DNA of 64,000 nt, from the NCBI GenBank assembly GCA_030431635.1, contig JAUIIL010000004.1, positions 124,001 to 188,000 on the forward strand, read 5' to 3'. This document shows positions 33,624-42,433 of the stretch, in pieces. Made by a program: the position numbers and the translations under genes. The notes below the pieces were generated by a model. It had not been told where the DNA came from. It searched no databases and was given only the letters and a program-made list of their open reading frames with translations. The DNA is from Bacteriovoracia bacterium (lineage in GTDB: Bacteria; Bdellovibrionota; Bacteriovoracia; Bacteriovoracales; Bacteriovoracaceae). The number at the start of each line of letters is the position of its first letter. The stretch's first letter is position 1.

Positions 33624-34087
33624 TTATGAAAAAACAAGGTTATCTTTTAATTGTAGATGATGAAAAGGAATTGGTAGAGAACTTAGAACTACTCATTGAA
33701 GATTCAGTGAATAAAATCTCATGTGCCTATGATGGAAAAGAGGCCTTGAATCTGATAGAGAAAGAATCAAAAAATATTGATTGTATTCTTTGTGATGTGA
33801 ATATGCCCAAAATGGGGGGAGTGGAACTTCTGAAAACTATTCGAGAGAAAGAAATAGAAACTCCTTTTATTTTTTATACGGGTCACGGTAGCGATGAGCT
33901 TATGCTAGAAGTCGTTAAGTATGGCGTTTTTGATTTTTTGAATAAGCCTAATTTTGACGGTCTTAATGCTGTTATTGAGAGGGCCATCGATTGGAAACTT
34001 AACGGAATGAATGAGAAAGATAAAGCAGAGTTTATGGATACAGATTCATACTTTCATAAAATTACGAATTCTCTGAAAGAGTTATAA
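33620..34087 (+). CDS. Stand-alone response-regulator receiver domain
   Basis: A 155-residue CheY-like protein. The acidic pair is in LIVDDEKEL, the phosphorylated Asp in CILCDVNMPKMGG, the switch Thr in FIFYTGHGS, and the conserved Lys in FDFLNKP. There is no output domain; the last 30 residues are helical. It is translationally coupled to the degenerate HD-GYP protein and lies near an orphan histidine kinase (29948). It probably passes phosphorylation to the HD-GYP partner. Its 3' end overlaps the convergent transporter gene by 26 bp. Confidence 0.93.
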   Translation: MIMKKQGYLLIVDDEKELVENLELLIEDSVNKISCAYDGKEALNLIEKESKNIDCILCDVNMPKMGGVELLKTIREKEIETPFIFYTGHGSDELMLEVVKYGVFDFLNKPNFDGLNAVIERAIDWKLNGMNEKDKAEFMDTDSYFHKITNSLKEL

Positions 34088-34976
34088 ACTTTTTTTCTCC
34101 TTTAAAATAATCTCTGCCTCTCCAAAAACCAATAAGAAAAATAGCAGATATATTATGCCAAACACTCCACCAAGCGATGAGGAAGGGAATCTCTGGTTTA
34201 TCAGCAAAAAACTTTAATGCGACGGCCAGTGCGAGTGCTGTATTTTGATAACCAACTTCTATAACAAGCGTTCTTCTTTCTCGAAAATTAACTTTTGCAA
34301 TAATAGCTGTTATCAATCCAAGTAATAATGCTGCTGTATTATGTTTTAAAACAAGAAAAAAAACTTCTGAGAAATTATCATCAAAAAAGTTTGTATTTAG
34401 CGACAAGGTGTAGCCAAATAAACAAATCATGGCCAGTAAAGAAATTGTACCGAGGTGTTTTTTAAGACGATCTAGTTTTCCTTGATACTTTTGGTTGAGG
34501 GTAACTCCAATAATGAGAGGGAGAATTAATAAAATAAAAAGAGACAGAATAATGTTAAGTCTACTCACTTCAATATCTTTTAAAATTTGAGCTGTTGGAG
34601 GATAAATTGAGGCCCAAAAAATCATATTAAAAGGAGTTGCAAAAATTGAGAGTGTTGAAGAAAAAAAGGTAAGTGACATTGAGTAAGGGACAGAGCCTCC
34701 AGCGAGGTAACTAATATAATTGGATGTATTCCCACCCGGACAAGCTGCAATAAAAAACATGGCCAGAGCATATTTGTAGTCTGGTTGAATAAGGGAGACT
34801 AAACCAAATGTCATTATGGGTAATAAAACCGTTTGGGCCATAGTTCCTAGAATGAGTTTTTTGGGAGCTTTAAGTAGGTCTAAAAACTGTTGCCAGGTTA
34901 AATTGAGAGCAAGGCTAAGAGTAATAGAAAAAATAGTGATAATAACAACAAATTTAGCAATGGGGCCAAAATTCAT
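34062..34976 (-). CDS. Bile acid:sodium symporter (BASS) family transporter
   Basis: A 304-residue inner-membrane protein with 9-10 hydrophobic helices. The family signature region CPGGNTSNYISYLAGG (sodium-site motif) and the later VGYQNTALALAVALKFF match the BASS/SBF family, whose members import organic anions such as bile acids, pyruvate or pantoate with Na+. Sodium-coupled uptake would fit a marine host. The substrate cannot be deduced. It lies 9 bp downstream of the M23 peptidase gene on the same strand. Confidence 0.92.
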   Translation of the reverse strand: MNFGPIAKFVVIITIFSITLSLALNLTWQQFLDLLKAPKKLILGTMAQTVLLPIMTFGLVSLIQPDYKYALAMFFIAACPGGNTSNYISYLAGGSVPYSMSLTFFSSTLSIFATPFNMIFWASIYPPTAQILKDIEVSRLNIILSLFILLILPLIIGVTLNQKYQGKLDRLKKHLGTISLLAMICLFGYTLSLNTNFFDDNFSEVFFLVLKHNTAALLLGLITAIIAKVNFRERRTLVIEVGYQNTALALAVALKFFADKPEIPFLIAWWSVWHNISAIFLIGFWRGRDYFKGEKKFITLSENS

Positions 34977-34985
34977 AATGATTCC

Positions 34986-35942
34986 TTAAATTTCATCAAT
35001 AAATACGAAACCATCAAAATCTTTTCTTGAAAAAGGCAAGTAAAGAGCTTCGGTTGTTTGATAATCTTGATCGTATATATTGATCCTTTTAGGAAATCTT
35101 GTTGGGTAATAATTCATCTCTGCAATAAGTTCAGCGGCTCTATAAGGGAGGTGTTTAATTGCTCTTATTCTCTCTCTTGAAGATTGCGTAATGCACGACT
35201 CAATAGCTTCTTCAAGTTTATCTTCATTGTAAGTAGAGAGCTGAAAGTTGGAATTTTCTTTATGCTCCTCTGAAGAATAGGGAAGTGCTTGTCCTAATTT
35301 CCATAGACTCCCACCATATGGTAGAGCAAAAGGATCGACGGGCTCTCCATTTAACCATGTATTAAAATGAACATGAGGAATGCCTAAAGGAAAAGTAATT
35401 AAAGAATCAAGTCCGCTGTAACCAGAAATGGCGATAGGGTCTCCAAAATTAACCATTTGTCCAACTTCAACAAGACTTCTTGCTAAATGGGCGTAGCAAG
35501 TCATAAGTCCTTTACCATGATCAATAAAAACTTTGAGTCCTCCACGGTTATATTCAGAGGTTATTTTAACTACTTGCCCTGCTGCAGCCGTTAAAACTGT
35601 TGTTCCAATAGGGATCGAAAAATCTGTTCCGTTATGACTGTTATAAGTCAGCCCTTTGCCTCTAAAATCTTTTGTTTGAGTTTTTGCAACTGACCATCCC
35701 TCTAAAATTGGCGTTGGTGTGTGGTTAAAAAGATTAGAGATAATAATTTTATTTTTAACGTATGTTTTTCCAAGCCATAATGGGATCGAGATTAAGTGAA
35801 GCTGTTTTAAGCTTGAAAGATCAGCTTTGCTTCTAGGGACATCTTCTTCTCCAAACAAAGCAACCATGGCTTGTTTCATTCTTGTTTTAAAAGGTGCAAG
35901 GCCAAGCGTTTCACCAAAAAAACTAATTTTATCTTTTGTCAT
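34986..35942 (-). CDS. M23/LytM-type peptidase without an obvious signal peptide
   Basis: A 318-residue protein with an intact peptidoglycan endopeptidase (M23) core: His103 and Asp107 in HNGTD, His152 in CYAHLA, and the HxH at 190-192 (IPHVHFN) complete the zinc and catalytic set. M23 enzymes cut peptide cross-bridges in peptidoglycan. Unlike most, the N-terminus (MTKDKISFFGETLGL) shows no signal peptide or membrane helix, so export is unexplained. The start might be misassigned, but no hydrophobic segment is encoded just upstream. Operon with the BASS transporter. Confidence 0.88.
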   Translation of the reverse strand: MTKDKISFFGETLGLAPFKTRMKQAMVALFGEEDVPRSKADLSSLKQLHLISIPLWLGKTYVKNKIIISNLFNHTPTPILEGWSVAKTQTKDFRGKGLTYNSHNGTDFSIPIGTTVLTAAAGQVVKITSEYNRGGLKVFIDHGKGLMTCYAHLARSLVEVGQMVNFGDPIAISGYSGLDSLITFPLGIPHVHFNTWLNGEPVDPFALPYGGSLWKLGQALPYSSEEHKENSNFQLSTYNEDKLEEAIESCITQSSRERIRAIKHLPYRAAELIAEMNYYPTRFPKRINIYDQDYQTTEALYLPFSRKDFDGFVFIDEI

Positions 35943-36050
35943 TTCAATCCCTTTGACGCGAATTTCAGATTACTATTCTACACTCTCAGAGTAAACATGA
36001 ATAGACTGAGAAGTTTGCTCATAAGAGTGGTATATTCCCTGATATTATTG

Positions 36051-36065
36051 AGTGACTTGGTCACT
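36051..36065. promoter_or_regulatory. Operator-like palindrome in divergent region
   Basis: Perfect inverted repeat AGTGAC-TTG-GTCACT between the divergent M23 gene (start 35942) and the gene at 36170. It lies about 105 bases before the plus-strand ATG and in AT-rich DNA, a position where a dimeric regulator could act on either promoter. No regulator is assigned. Confidence 0.35.
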
Positions 36066-36169
36066 TAATAAAGTTTCAATAAAATTTTTTGTAAAAATCA
36101 AGATTTCTTTAATTATCTAAACTCTCTACACTTTTTCTCGATAAGTTTTAGTCTAAAAAAGGAAGTGTT

Positions 36170-36754
36170 ATGCCTCAATTACTCGATCTAGACTCTAAGC
36201 GACAACAGAAACTTTTTGAAGATTTAAGCCTGCTGAGCTTTGATGAATTACAGCCTTTTTGTCAAAAACACTCAATACCATATCATATTTATATACAAAC
36301 AAAGAACGATGCTGTGAAGACTTCTGACCTTGATAGTAAGGAGATGGTTTTGAAGAGGATTAAGTATTATTTACAAACAGGGAAAGTGCAAAAAGAAACA
36401 ATATTTCCAAGTCGAGTTGTTAACGTCGATAAAGTATCTGAAAACTTAAAACCAACAGATAAAATTTATTATGGGCAATATAAAAAAGGCAATAGAGTTA
36501 TTAAAAGGGTTCTCACACAAATTACTAAAGGCCAATTTAAATTCGGTGAAATAGATTATGATCTAATTCGGTCATATTGGTTACGAGGTGAAATTCCAAC
36601 TTATCAAGAGTTTGCTCTGTCTTGGGTCGTTGCTGTCAAAAAATATAAGCCTCATATCAGAACAGTAAAGGAAGAGAAAAAAGTAGAAGCTTTGGTTAAA
36701 TTGCTTGAAAAAATAGAGCCAGTTGTAACGGATAATTTTGAAGAGGCGAGTTAG
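36170..36754 (+). CDS. Conserved-looking cytosolic protein, unknown
   Basis: A 194-residue basic protein without signal or membrane segments. It contains helical ends and a central segment (VVNVDKVSENLKPTDKIYYG then QYKKGNRVIKRVLTQITKG) that could be a small nucleic-acid- or protein-binding domain. A good ribosome-binding site AAAGGAAG precedes the ATG. Its stop overlaps that of the convergent FecR gene by 4 bp. I do not recognise the family. Confidence 0.7.
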   Translation: MPQLLDLDSKRQQKLFEDLSLLSFDELQPFCQKHSIPYHIYIQTKNDAVKTSDLDSKEMVLKRIKYYLQTGKVQKETIFPSRVVNVDKVSENLKPTDKIYYGQYKKGNRVIKRVLTQITKGQFKFGEIDYDLIRSYWLRGEIPTYQEFALSWVVAVKKYKPHIRTVKEEKKVEALVKLLEKIEPVVTDNFEEAS

Positions 36755-37728
36755 CTATTGTTGTGTTTAAGTTTTTTATTAAGTGTTTTTAGCTTTTTTC
36801 TCCAAGCTGAATTATCTTTATTGTGTCTTTTCCTTTGAGTTTCTTGTTGTCTTTTCCTATTCCCGTGATTGTTATCCCTGCGGCCCTCGTTGAGTTTATT
36901 TAGCTTATCTCTCCAGCTTCTTGTTTCATCCCTTTTCACTGGTTCATCATTCTTTTTTCTATCTCTATCTATTCCTTCAGCATTTTTATTAAAGAAACGA
37001 TAGAGCTTAGATTTTCTTGAGATCTGATCTGGTTTAATAGTAGCCAGAAAAGGCTTGAAAGCCTTGCCTTCATTAACTTGATTGGCCTGTAAAAATTGCA
37101 TTTCTTTTGGTTCTAGATTTCTTTTCTCGCTTGCTGATCTTTTAGCGTCTTTATCATTAAGAGTTGTGACTCTTTCGCCTCTTCTAATTTCAATTTTTTG
37201 TTGCTCTTTATCAAAAATAAAGGCACTCCCAGAGAGAAGAACAAAATCCGAAAGCTCTTTGAAGTCAACTTCTTGATGGGTTACTAAAATTTCCGTTCCC
37301 CTAATTCCCATGGCCGCACTTGATGTTTTGACAGTTAAGTCTCCTTCTTTCGCCTTTGTTTTGAAGTGTCCTCTTAGCTGACCTTTAATAAGGTTATAGA
37401 CGGCTTTTCTATTTGATTTAGCGATAAATTTAAAAGTTGAAAAATTCAGGTTAGAGTTAGGGCCTAAAGCCATTAGGGTATCATCAACAACTTTAAACTT
37501 AATAAAAGATTTGGCACTTGTTTCAACAGTATCATTTTCGAAAAATCTTGTACCTACCTGAACTTGCTCTTTTTTATCTCCACTAACTTTGTATACTTCT
37601 CCTTTAAAAAGAGTCGTCTCGGCCACAAACTTAGGTTTGGTCTTTCCTGTTGTTTTATCAAATTCGTAGTCTTGAGAGTGTACAAGAGATAATGTAAGAA
37701 AAATTATTGCAATCCATTTCATCTTCAA
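36751..37728 (-). CDS. Exported FecR-domain protein with basic C-terminal tail
   Basis: A 325-residue protein with a signal peptide (MKMKWIAIIFLTLSLVHS) and a FecR-type beta domain (about 38-170: GEVYKVSGDKKEQVQVGT, SFIKFKVVDDTLMALGPNS, LRGHFKTKAKEGDLTVKTSS, AAMGIRGTEILVTH). From about residue 215 on, the tail is extremely charged and Asn/Arg/Lys-rich (GRRDNNHGNRKRQQETQRKR), likely disordered. FecR domains in such stand-alone proteins are probably periplasmic scaffold or sensing modules; there is no sigma factor next to it. Function unknown beyond the fold. Confidence 0.88.
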   Translation of the reverse strand: MKMKWIAIIFLTLSLVHSQDYEFDKTTGKTKPKFVAETTLFKGEVYKVSGDKKEQVQVGTRFFENDTVETSAKSFIKFKVVDDTLMALGPNSNLNFSTFKFIAKSNRKAVYNLIKGQLRGHFKTKAKEGDLTVKTSSAAMGIRGTEILVTHQEVDFKELSDFVLLSGSAFIFDKEQQKIEIRRGERVTTLNDKDAKRSASEKRNLEPKEMQFLQANQVNEGKAFKPFLATIKPDQISRKSKLYRFFNKNAEGIDRDRKKNDEPVKRDETRSWRDKLNKLNEGRRDNNHGNRKRQQETQRKRHNKDNSAWRKKLKTLNKKLKHNNS

Positions 37729-37853
37729 ATATTAATCTCTTTTTATCTGGAATAAAAGGGAAAAGACAGAGAATAAAACCGAGTTTAATAGTCCGATAAT
37801 ATGATAGTGCTATGCGCTTTTAGAAACAGCTTTTCGATTAGTAAGATGGTTAA

Positions 37854-38420
37854 GTGAAAAAAAAAATCTTTTTGTTTTTGTTTTTATTAGGTTGTGCTTC
37901 TAAGCAAATAAAAAAAGAAGTAGAACTTGCCAATATTCCTGAAATCAGAAAGATGGGAGGGAAATGGTACGTTCTTGCTCATATTCCTTTCGAGTTCGAA
38001 TCCCAAGCTTATGAAGCTAAGAAACATTTTAAAATCATTGGATATGGAAAAATAGAAGAAAATTATTTTTTTAAAGAAAAGAGTTTCTCTTCACCTCAAT
38101 TAAATATATTAATGCAAGGTCGTATTGAAGATTTAAAAAAGAAGTCTATTTGGAAAATGAGCAAGGATCGTTTTTCTCACTTTGTTTATCATATTTATTA
38201 TCTTAATAAAAAGTATTCCTTAGCGATTTTAGGGACTAAGGATATGAAACATCTTTGGTTGCTAGCAAGGTATAAAAAAGTTAGTTCCCAAACATGGAAT
38301 TTCTTGAAGTCCAAAGTTGAAAAATTAGGGTTTGACTTAAAGTTACTACGCTTCATTCCTCACGAAGTTCATCCCACTTTTGATGGTGATATTTATGATA
38401 AATCTGGAAAGAAAAGATAG
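37854..38420 (+). CDS. Lipocalin-family lipoprotein (Blc-like)
   Basis: A 188-residue protein with a lipobox (IFLFLFLLGC) and a lipocalin core: GGKWYVLAHIPFEFE contains the GxW motif of the first strand, and HLWLLARYKKVSSQ matches the late LARxP-like motif of bacterial lipocalins (Blc), which bind lipids at the outer membrane. Starts at GTG (an upstream ATG is out of frame). The last 28 bases overlap the convergent SpmA/SpmB gene. Confidence 0.88.
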   Translation: MKKKIFLFLFLLGCASKQIKKEVELANIPEIRKMGGKWYVLAHIPFEFESQAYEAKKHFKIIGYGKIEENYFFKEKSFSSPQLNILMQGRIEDLKKKSIWKMSKDRFSHFVYHIYYLNKKYSLAILGTKDMKHLWLLARYKKVSSQTWNFLKSKVEKLGFDLKLLRFIPHEVHPTFDGDIYDKSGKKR

Positions 38421-39670
38421 GTTGCAATAATAGCAGCAACTATTCCGGCCAAGTCAGCTGTCAACCCAACCAAAGCTGCATATCGAGTAAAACGAATTTT
38501 AACACTACCAAAGTAAACTGCTAGAATATAAAATGTCGTTTCAGTAGAACCTTGAATAACAGCTACCATTTTGGAAACAATAGAGTTAACACCAAATTCT
38601 TGAATGGTTTGAGTCATCATGGCACGGGCACCAGAGCCACTTAAAGGCTTCATAAAAGCTGTTGGAAGTGCAGAGACAAATTTGAATTGATGTGTTCTTT
38701 GCTCAATAAGTCCAAGTTTGAAGAAAAGCATATTAAAAAAATCACATATAGTTGAAATAAAACTAATAAATAGATCTAAGCATCCACTTGCTTTAAAAAC
38801 TCCGATTCCTACAAGCATTGTTATAAGATAAGGAATAATTCCAACCGCGATTTGAAAACCGTCTTTGGCTCCCTCAATAAAAGCTTCGTAAACATCAACC
38901 TTTTTTAATAAAGCGTAGCCGATGAAAAAAATAATAATACCGAAGATAAGAAAACTACTAATGGATAGAGAGTAACTCTGAATGCTGACTGCAGGGACTT
39001 TTTTAAGAAGCAGATAAGAAACCACAATAAAAGAAGCTCCGAGCCCCAAAAGTAAGAGAATCCCAGATCTGATAAGAGGAATTTTTTGAATGACACAGGT
39101 GACACTCACTCCGACTAATGTTGAACAAAATGTGGCCATGAGAATAGGGAAAAAAACTTCGGTTGGATTTTGAAATCCTAATTCATAAAGATAAGTAAAA
39201 ACAGAAATGGGAATGAGAGTGACAGCGGAAGTGTTAATAACTAAAAACATAATTTGTGCATTAGAAGCTGTTTTTTTATTAGGATTTAGTTCTTGTAGCT
39301 GTTGCATGGCTTTAAGTCCAAAAGGTGTTGCAGCATTATCAATCCCAAGAAAGTTAGCCGTAAAGTTTAACATAAGAGAACTAATGGCAGGGTGGGATTC
39401 AGGTATTTCAGGAAAGAACTTTTTTAATAAGGGATAGAAAAGTTTGGCCATTAAGTTGATGAGTCCTGACTTTTCACCCACTTTCATGATCCCAAGCCAA
39501 AAGGCCATGACCCCAGTAAGGCCTAGTGATAATTCAAAACCAAGTTTACTCATCTCAAAAGTTGATTTAAGCATTGTTGAAAAGACGATGGTTTGCCCAT
39601 TGAAGAAAGTCTGATATAGAGCAGCGATAAAGCTAAGAAGAAAAAAGCCAGACCATATAAAATTTAACAA
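38393..39670 (-). CDS. Fused SpmA-SpmB nucleoside-recognition membrane protein
   Basis: A 425-residue inner-membrane protein with two nucleoside-recognition (Gate) halves. The N-terminal half looks like SpmA (MAFWLGIMKVGEKSGLI, NFTANFLGIDNAATPFGLKA) and the C-terminal half like SpmB (GAKDGFQIAVGIIPYLITML, FVSALPTAFMKPLSGSGARA). In Bacillus these are separate spore-maturation proteins. Fused forms occur in Gram-negative non-sporulating bacteria with no known role. About 11 membrane helices. Monocistronic. Confidence 0.88.
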   Translation of the reverse strand: MLNFIWSGFFLLSFIAALYQTFFNGQTIVFSTMLKSTFEMSKLGFELSLGLTGVMAFWLGIMKVGEKSGLINLMAKLFYPLLKKFFPEIPESHPAISSLMLNFTANFLGIDNAATPFGLKAMQQLQELNPNKKTASNAQIMFLVINTSAVTLIPISVFTYLYELGFQNPTEVFFPILMATFCSTLVGVSVTCVIQKIPLIRSGILLLLGLGASFIVVSYLLLKKVPAVSIQSYSLSISSFLIFGIIIFFIGYALLKKVDVYEAFIEGAKDGFQIAVGIIPYLITMLVGIGVFKASGCLDLFISFISTICDFFNMLFFKLGLIEQRTHQFKFVSALPTAFMKPLSGSGARAMMTQTIQEFGVNSIVSKMVAVIQGSTETTFYILAVYFGSVKIRFTRYAALVGLTADLAGIVAAIIATYLFFPDLS

Positions 39671-39781
39671 AATAACCTCATTTTAGATGATATTACCTTT
39701 AAATGAGGTGCTTTTTCTAGTTTCTCATAGAGAATTTTTTTATTTTATGATTAGATAATAAAAGGGGATAAGGATCGGAAT

Positions 39782-41221
39782 TTGGGAACAGAAGTCAAAA
39801 CAACAGTATACTCAGAAGAAGATGAGAGAAAATTTCTCAAAAACCTCCGACATGAAACAAAAATCCTTAAATCATGGTTTGATAGTGAAGGCTTTGATGA
39901 TTGTCAAAATCCTAAATGTGGCCTTGAGGTTGAAGCTTGGCTAACAAAACCTGATTTTACAGCGGCTGCTGAGTGTGAAAACTTCCTAAATCAAATAAAT
40001 CATCCTCTTGTTGTCCCTGAAATAGCTAAGTTTAATTTTGAAATGAATATTGAGCCTGAATATTTGGGACGAACAACTTTTACTGATCTTTTTAAAAAAC
40101 TAGAAGTCTTATGGAATGATTGTTCAGCGACGGCCGAAAAGATGGACCTTAGAGCAATCTCAATAGGTAGTCTTCCTTCTATTACTCAAGAAGAATTAAG
40201 TATGACAAATATGTATCCTCACAAACGCTACTTTGCTCTTAATGACAGAGTTTTAAAATTAAGACAAAACTTACCAGTTATTTGTGAAATAGAGGGAGAG
40301 GACTTTTTGCGAGCGGTTCATTATGATGTTATGTTAGAAGCTGCGGCAACTTCGATGCAAATTCATCTTCAGGTCTCACAAGAAATGGGGAAAAGAATGT
40401 TTAATGCTTCAACTGTTGCTTCGATGTTCTCAATTGCTTTGAGTGCTAATTCTCCCTACCTTTATAATAAGTGTTTATGGAGTGAAACAAGAGTTCCTGT
40501 TTTTGAACAATCAATTAATTTAGGTAGTTTTAGAAATACTGATGGAAGTATTGCTTCCCGTGTTTCACTAGGTAATGGATATGTCCGTCATTCGCTATTT
40601 GAACTTTTTCTTGAAAACTTACACAGCTATCCTGTGATCTTGCCTGAAGATCTAGGAGAAGGAAATAAAACACTTAATCACTTGCGTTTACACAATGGAA
40701 CGGTATGGAGATGGAATAGACCCCTGATTGGATTTGATAAAAAAGAGAAACCTCATATTAGAATTGAGCATAGGGCTCCTTCGTCAGGCCCAACAATGAT
40801 TGATATTATTGCTAATATGGCTTTTTATATAGGAGTCACCCATTATCTTGCCGAACTTGAAACTCCTCCTGAAGATAAGCTCTATTTTTATCAAACGAGA
40901 AATAACTTCTATGAATCCTGCAAAAACGGACTTGAAGCACAGGTTAAGTGGATTGATGGAAAAACTTGGAAAATAGGAAATCTTATTGAACAAGAGCTCT
41001 TAACCCCAGCCAAAGAAGCTTTAAGTAAGCTTGGTGTTTGTCCTCAAGATATTGATTATTATATTGGAAAAATCATCTCTGGGAGATTGAAAACTGGTCA
41101 AACAGGCTCTCAGTGGCAAAGGCTTTTTGTGGCCAAACATGGCCTTAACTTCGAAAAACTGTTAGATAATTATTATAAAAATCAAAAAGCGATGCTCCCT
41201 GTTCACGAGTGGAAGGTTTAA
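39782..41221 (+). CDS. GCS2-type glutamate-cysteine ligase family enzyme
   Basis: A 479-residue carboxylate-amine ligase of the GCS2/YbdK superfamily. It contains the start LEVEAWL, a segment NFEMNIEP, HYDVMLEAAATSMQIHLQVS (substrate/ATP-binding region), NRPLIGFD, and HIRIEHRAPSSGPTMIDIIA. These are ATP-dependent ligases joining an amine to the gamma- or alpha-carboxylate of an acidic amino acid. The exact product is unclear. TTG start with AAGGATCGG upstream. The next gene, an M14 deacylase, begins 1 base after its stop, which suggests that one enzyme makes and the other breaks an amide. Confidence 0.88.
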   Translation: MGTEVKTTVYSEEDERKFLKNLRHETKILKSWFDSEGFDDCQNPKCGLEVEAWLTKPDFTAAAECENFLNQINHPLVVPEIAKFNFEMNIEPEYLGRTTFTDLFKKLEVLWNDCSATAEKMDLRAISIGSLPSITQEELSMTNMYPHKRYFALNDRVLKLRQNLPVICEIEGEDFLRAVHYDVMLEAAATSMQIHLQVSQEMGKRMFNASTVASMFSIALSANSPYLYNKCLWSETRVPVFEQSINLGSFRNTDGSIASRVSLGNGYVRHSLFELFLENLHSYPVILPEDLGEGNKTLNHLRLHNGTVWRWNRPLIGFDKKEKPHIRIEHRAPSSGPTMIDIIANMAFYIGVTHYLAELETPPEDKLYFYQTRNNFYESCKNGLEAQVKWIDGKTWKIGNLIEQELLTPAKEALSKLGVCPQDIDYYIGKIISGRLKTGQTGSQWQRLFVAKHGLNFEKLLDNYYKNQKAMLPVHEWKV

Positions 41222-41222
41222 T

Positions 41223-42233
41223 GTGAAGTTAACTTATCTAGATGAATTACCTGAAAATTTCTCAACTATTGCTCTCAAAGAAATTGGTAGTCTTTTTCAG
41301 GGACCTACTCTTATTTCTCTCAGAGGAAGTGAAAAGGCCCAAGATAAAAAACCCTTGTTTCTTTCAACTTTACTTCATGGAAATGAGACCACTGGATTTC
41401 TTGCTCTACAAGAGTTTTTTAGAGAAATACCTCCTGAGACTCTTCCCAGGCCGCTTATTCTCTTTATTGGTAATATTAAAGCAGCTATTCAAGGAGTTCG
41501 TCATTTAGAAGATGAGGAAGACTTCAATCGAGTTTGGGATAGCGGAATGACACCTGGTCATTTATTGGCAAGAGAAGTAATGGAGTATGCACAAAAAAAT
41601 AACATCGAAGCTTCTATAGATATCCATAATAATACTGGGAAAAACCCTTACTATGCTTGCGTTAATAGAACAACTCCTGAGTTTCTTCATTTCGCGAGTC
41701 AATTTAGTGATCCTATTATTTATTTTACTGAACCTCATGAAGTTCTATCAAATGCTTTTGCCAATTTATGCCCCTCTCTTACTTTAGAGTGTGGACTACC
41801 TGGAAAGAAAGAGGGGATAGATTATCTACTTCATTTTTTGAAAAAAATTATTTTTAATTATGATTTTTGTCCCAGAGAAGATAGGGACTATAACATCTTT
41901 CATACTGTAGGTAGAATAAAACTACGGGCCAATTCGACTCTAGATTTTCAGTTCAATTCAAATAGTTCTAATGATTATTCCTTCCTTCAAAATTTTGATG
42001 AAATGAATTTTACTTCTCTGCCACCTCAAACTCTTATTGGTTACAAAAGAGAGGGAAGCCCTGATTTTTGTGTTTTAGATAATAGAGATAAGGTCGTGAC
42101 TCATGAGTTTTTTGACTTCTCTGGTGGAGAGATAAAAACAAGAAAAGAAGTCATTCCTTCTATGTTTACACAGCTCATTCCCGTGGCCCTAAGCGACTCA
42201 TTAGGGTATTTAATGGTAAAATACGCAAATTAA
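41223..42233 (+). CDS. M14-family deacylase (succinylglutamate desuccinylase/aspartoacylase-like)
   Basis: A 336-residue zinc hydrolase. LLHGNETTG gives the HxxE zinc ligands (His-Gly-Asn-Glu), IDIHNNTGKNP the third zinc His, and LTLECGLPGKKEG the catalytic Glu. This is the aspartoacylase/AstE arrangement, used for removing acyl groups from N-acyl amino acids. GTG start overlapping the junction TAATGTG after the GCS2 gene, indicating tight coupling. Substrate not deducible. Confidence 0.87.
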   Translation: MKLTYLDELPENFSTIALKEIGSLFQGPTLISLRGSEKAQDKKPLFLSTLLHGNETTGFLALQEFFREIPPETLPRPLILFIGNIKAAIQGVRHLEDEEDFNRVWDSGMTPGHLLAREVMEYAQKNNIEASIDIHNNTGKNPYYACVNRTTPEFLHFASQFSDPIIYFTEPHEVLSNAFANLCPSLTLECGLPGKKEGIDYLLHFLKKIIFNYDFCPREDRDYNIFHTVGRIKLRANSTLDFQFNSNSSNDYSFLQNFDEMNFTSLPPQTLIGYKREGSPDFCVLDNRDKVVTHEFFDFSGGEIKTRKEVIPSMFTQLIPVALSDSLGYLMVKYAN

Positions 42234-42433
42234 ATCTCTTTCCTTTCATTTTTATCATGTAATTATTTCACGTTATTAATAAAATCTTGTTTTTTGTTAA
42301 TTTTTCTCCAAGTAGCGAAAAAAACATTGAATGATGCCTTGCGTCCATATATATTACCCACGTATTTAATAAAACATTTAGTCATCAGTAATAGGTTTTT
42401 TAGTTTTTCTAATAATCCTAATTACTAAAATTA
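42234..42433. other. Intergenic region before 2H phosphoesterase gene
   Basis: 200 bases, strongly AT-rich, without a gene. No convincing terminator, palindrome or riboswitch. It probably carries the promoter of the 42434-46109 pair, but no clear consensus can be named. Confidence 0.4.
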
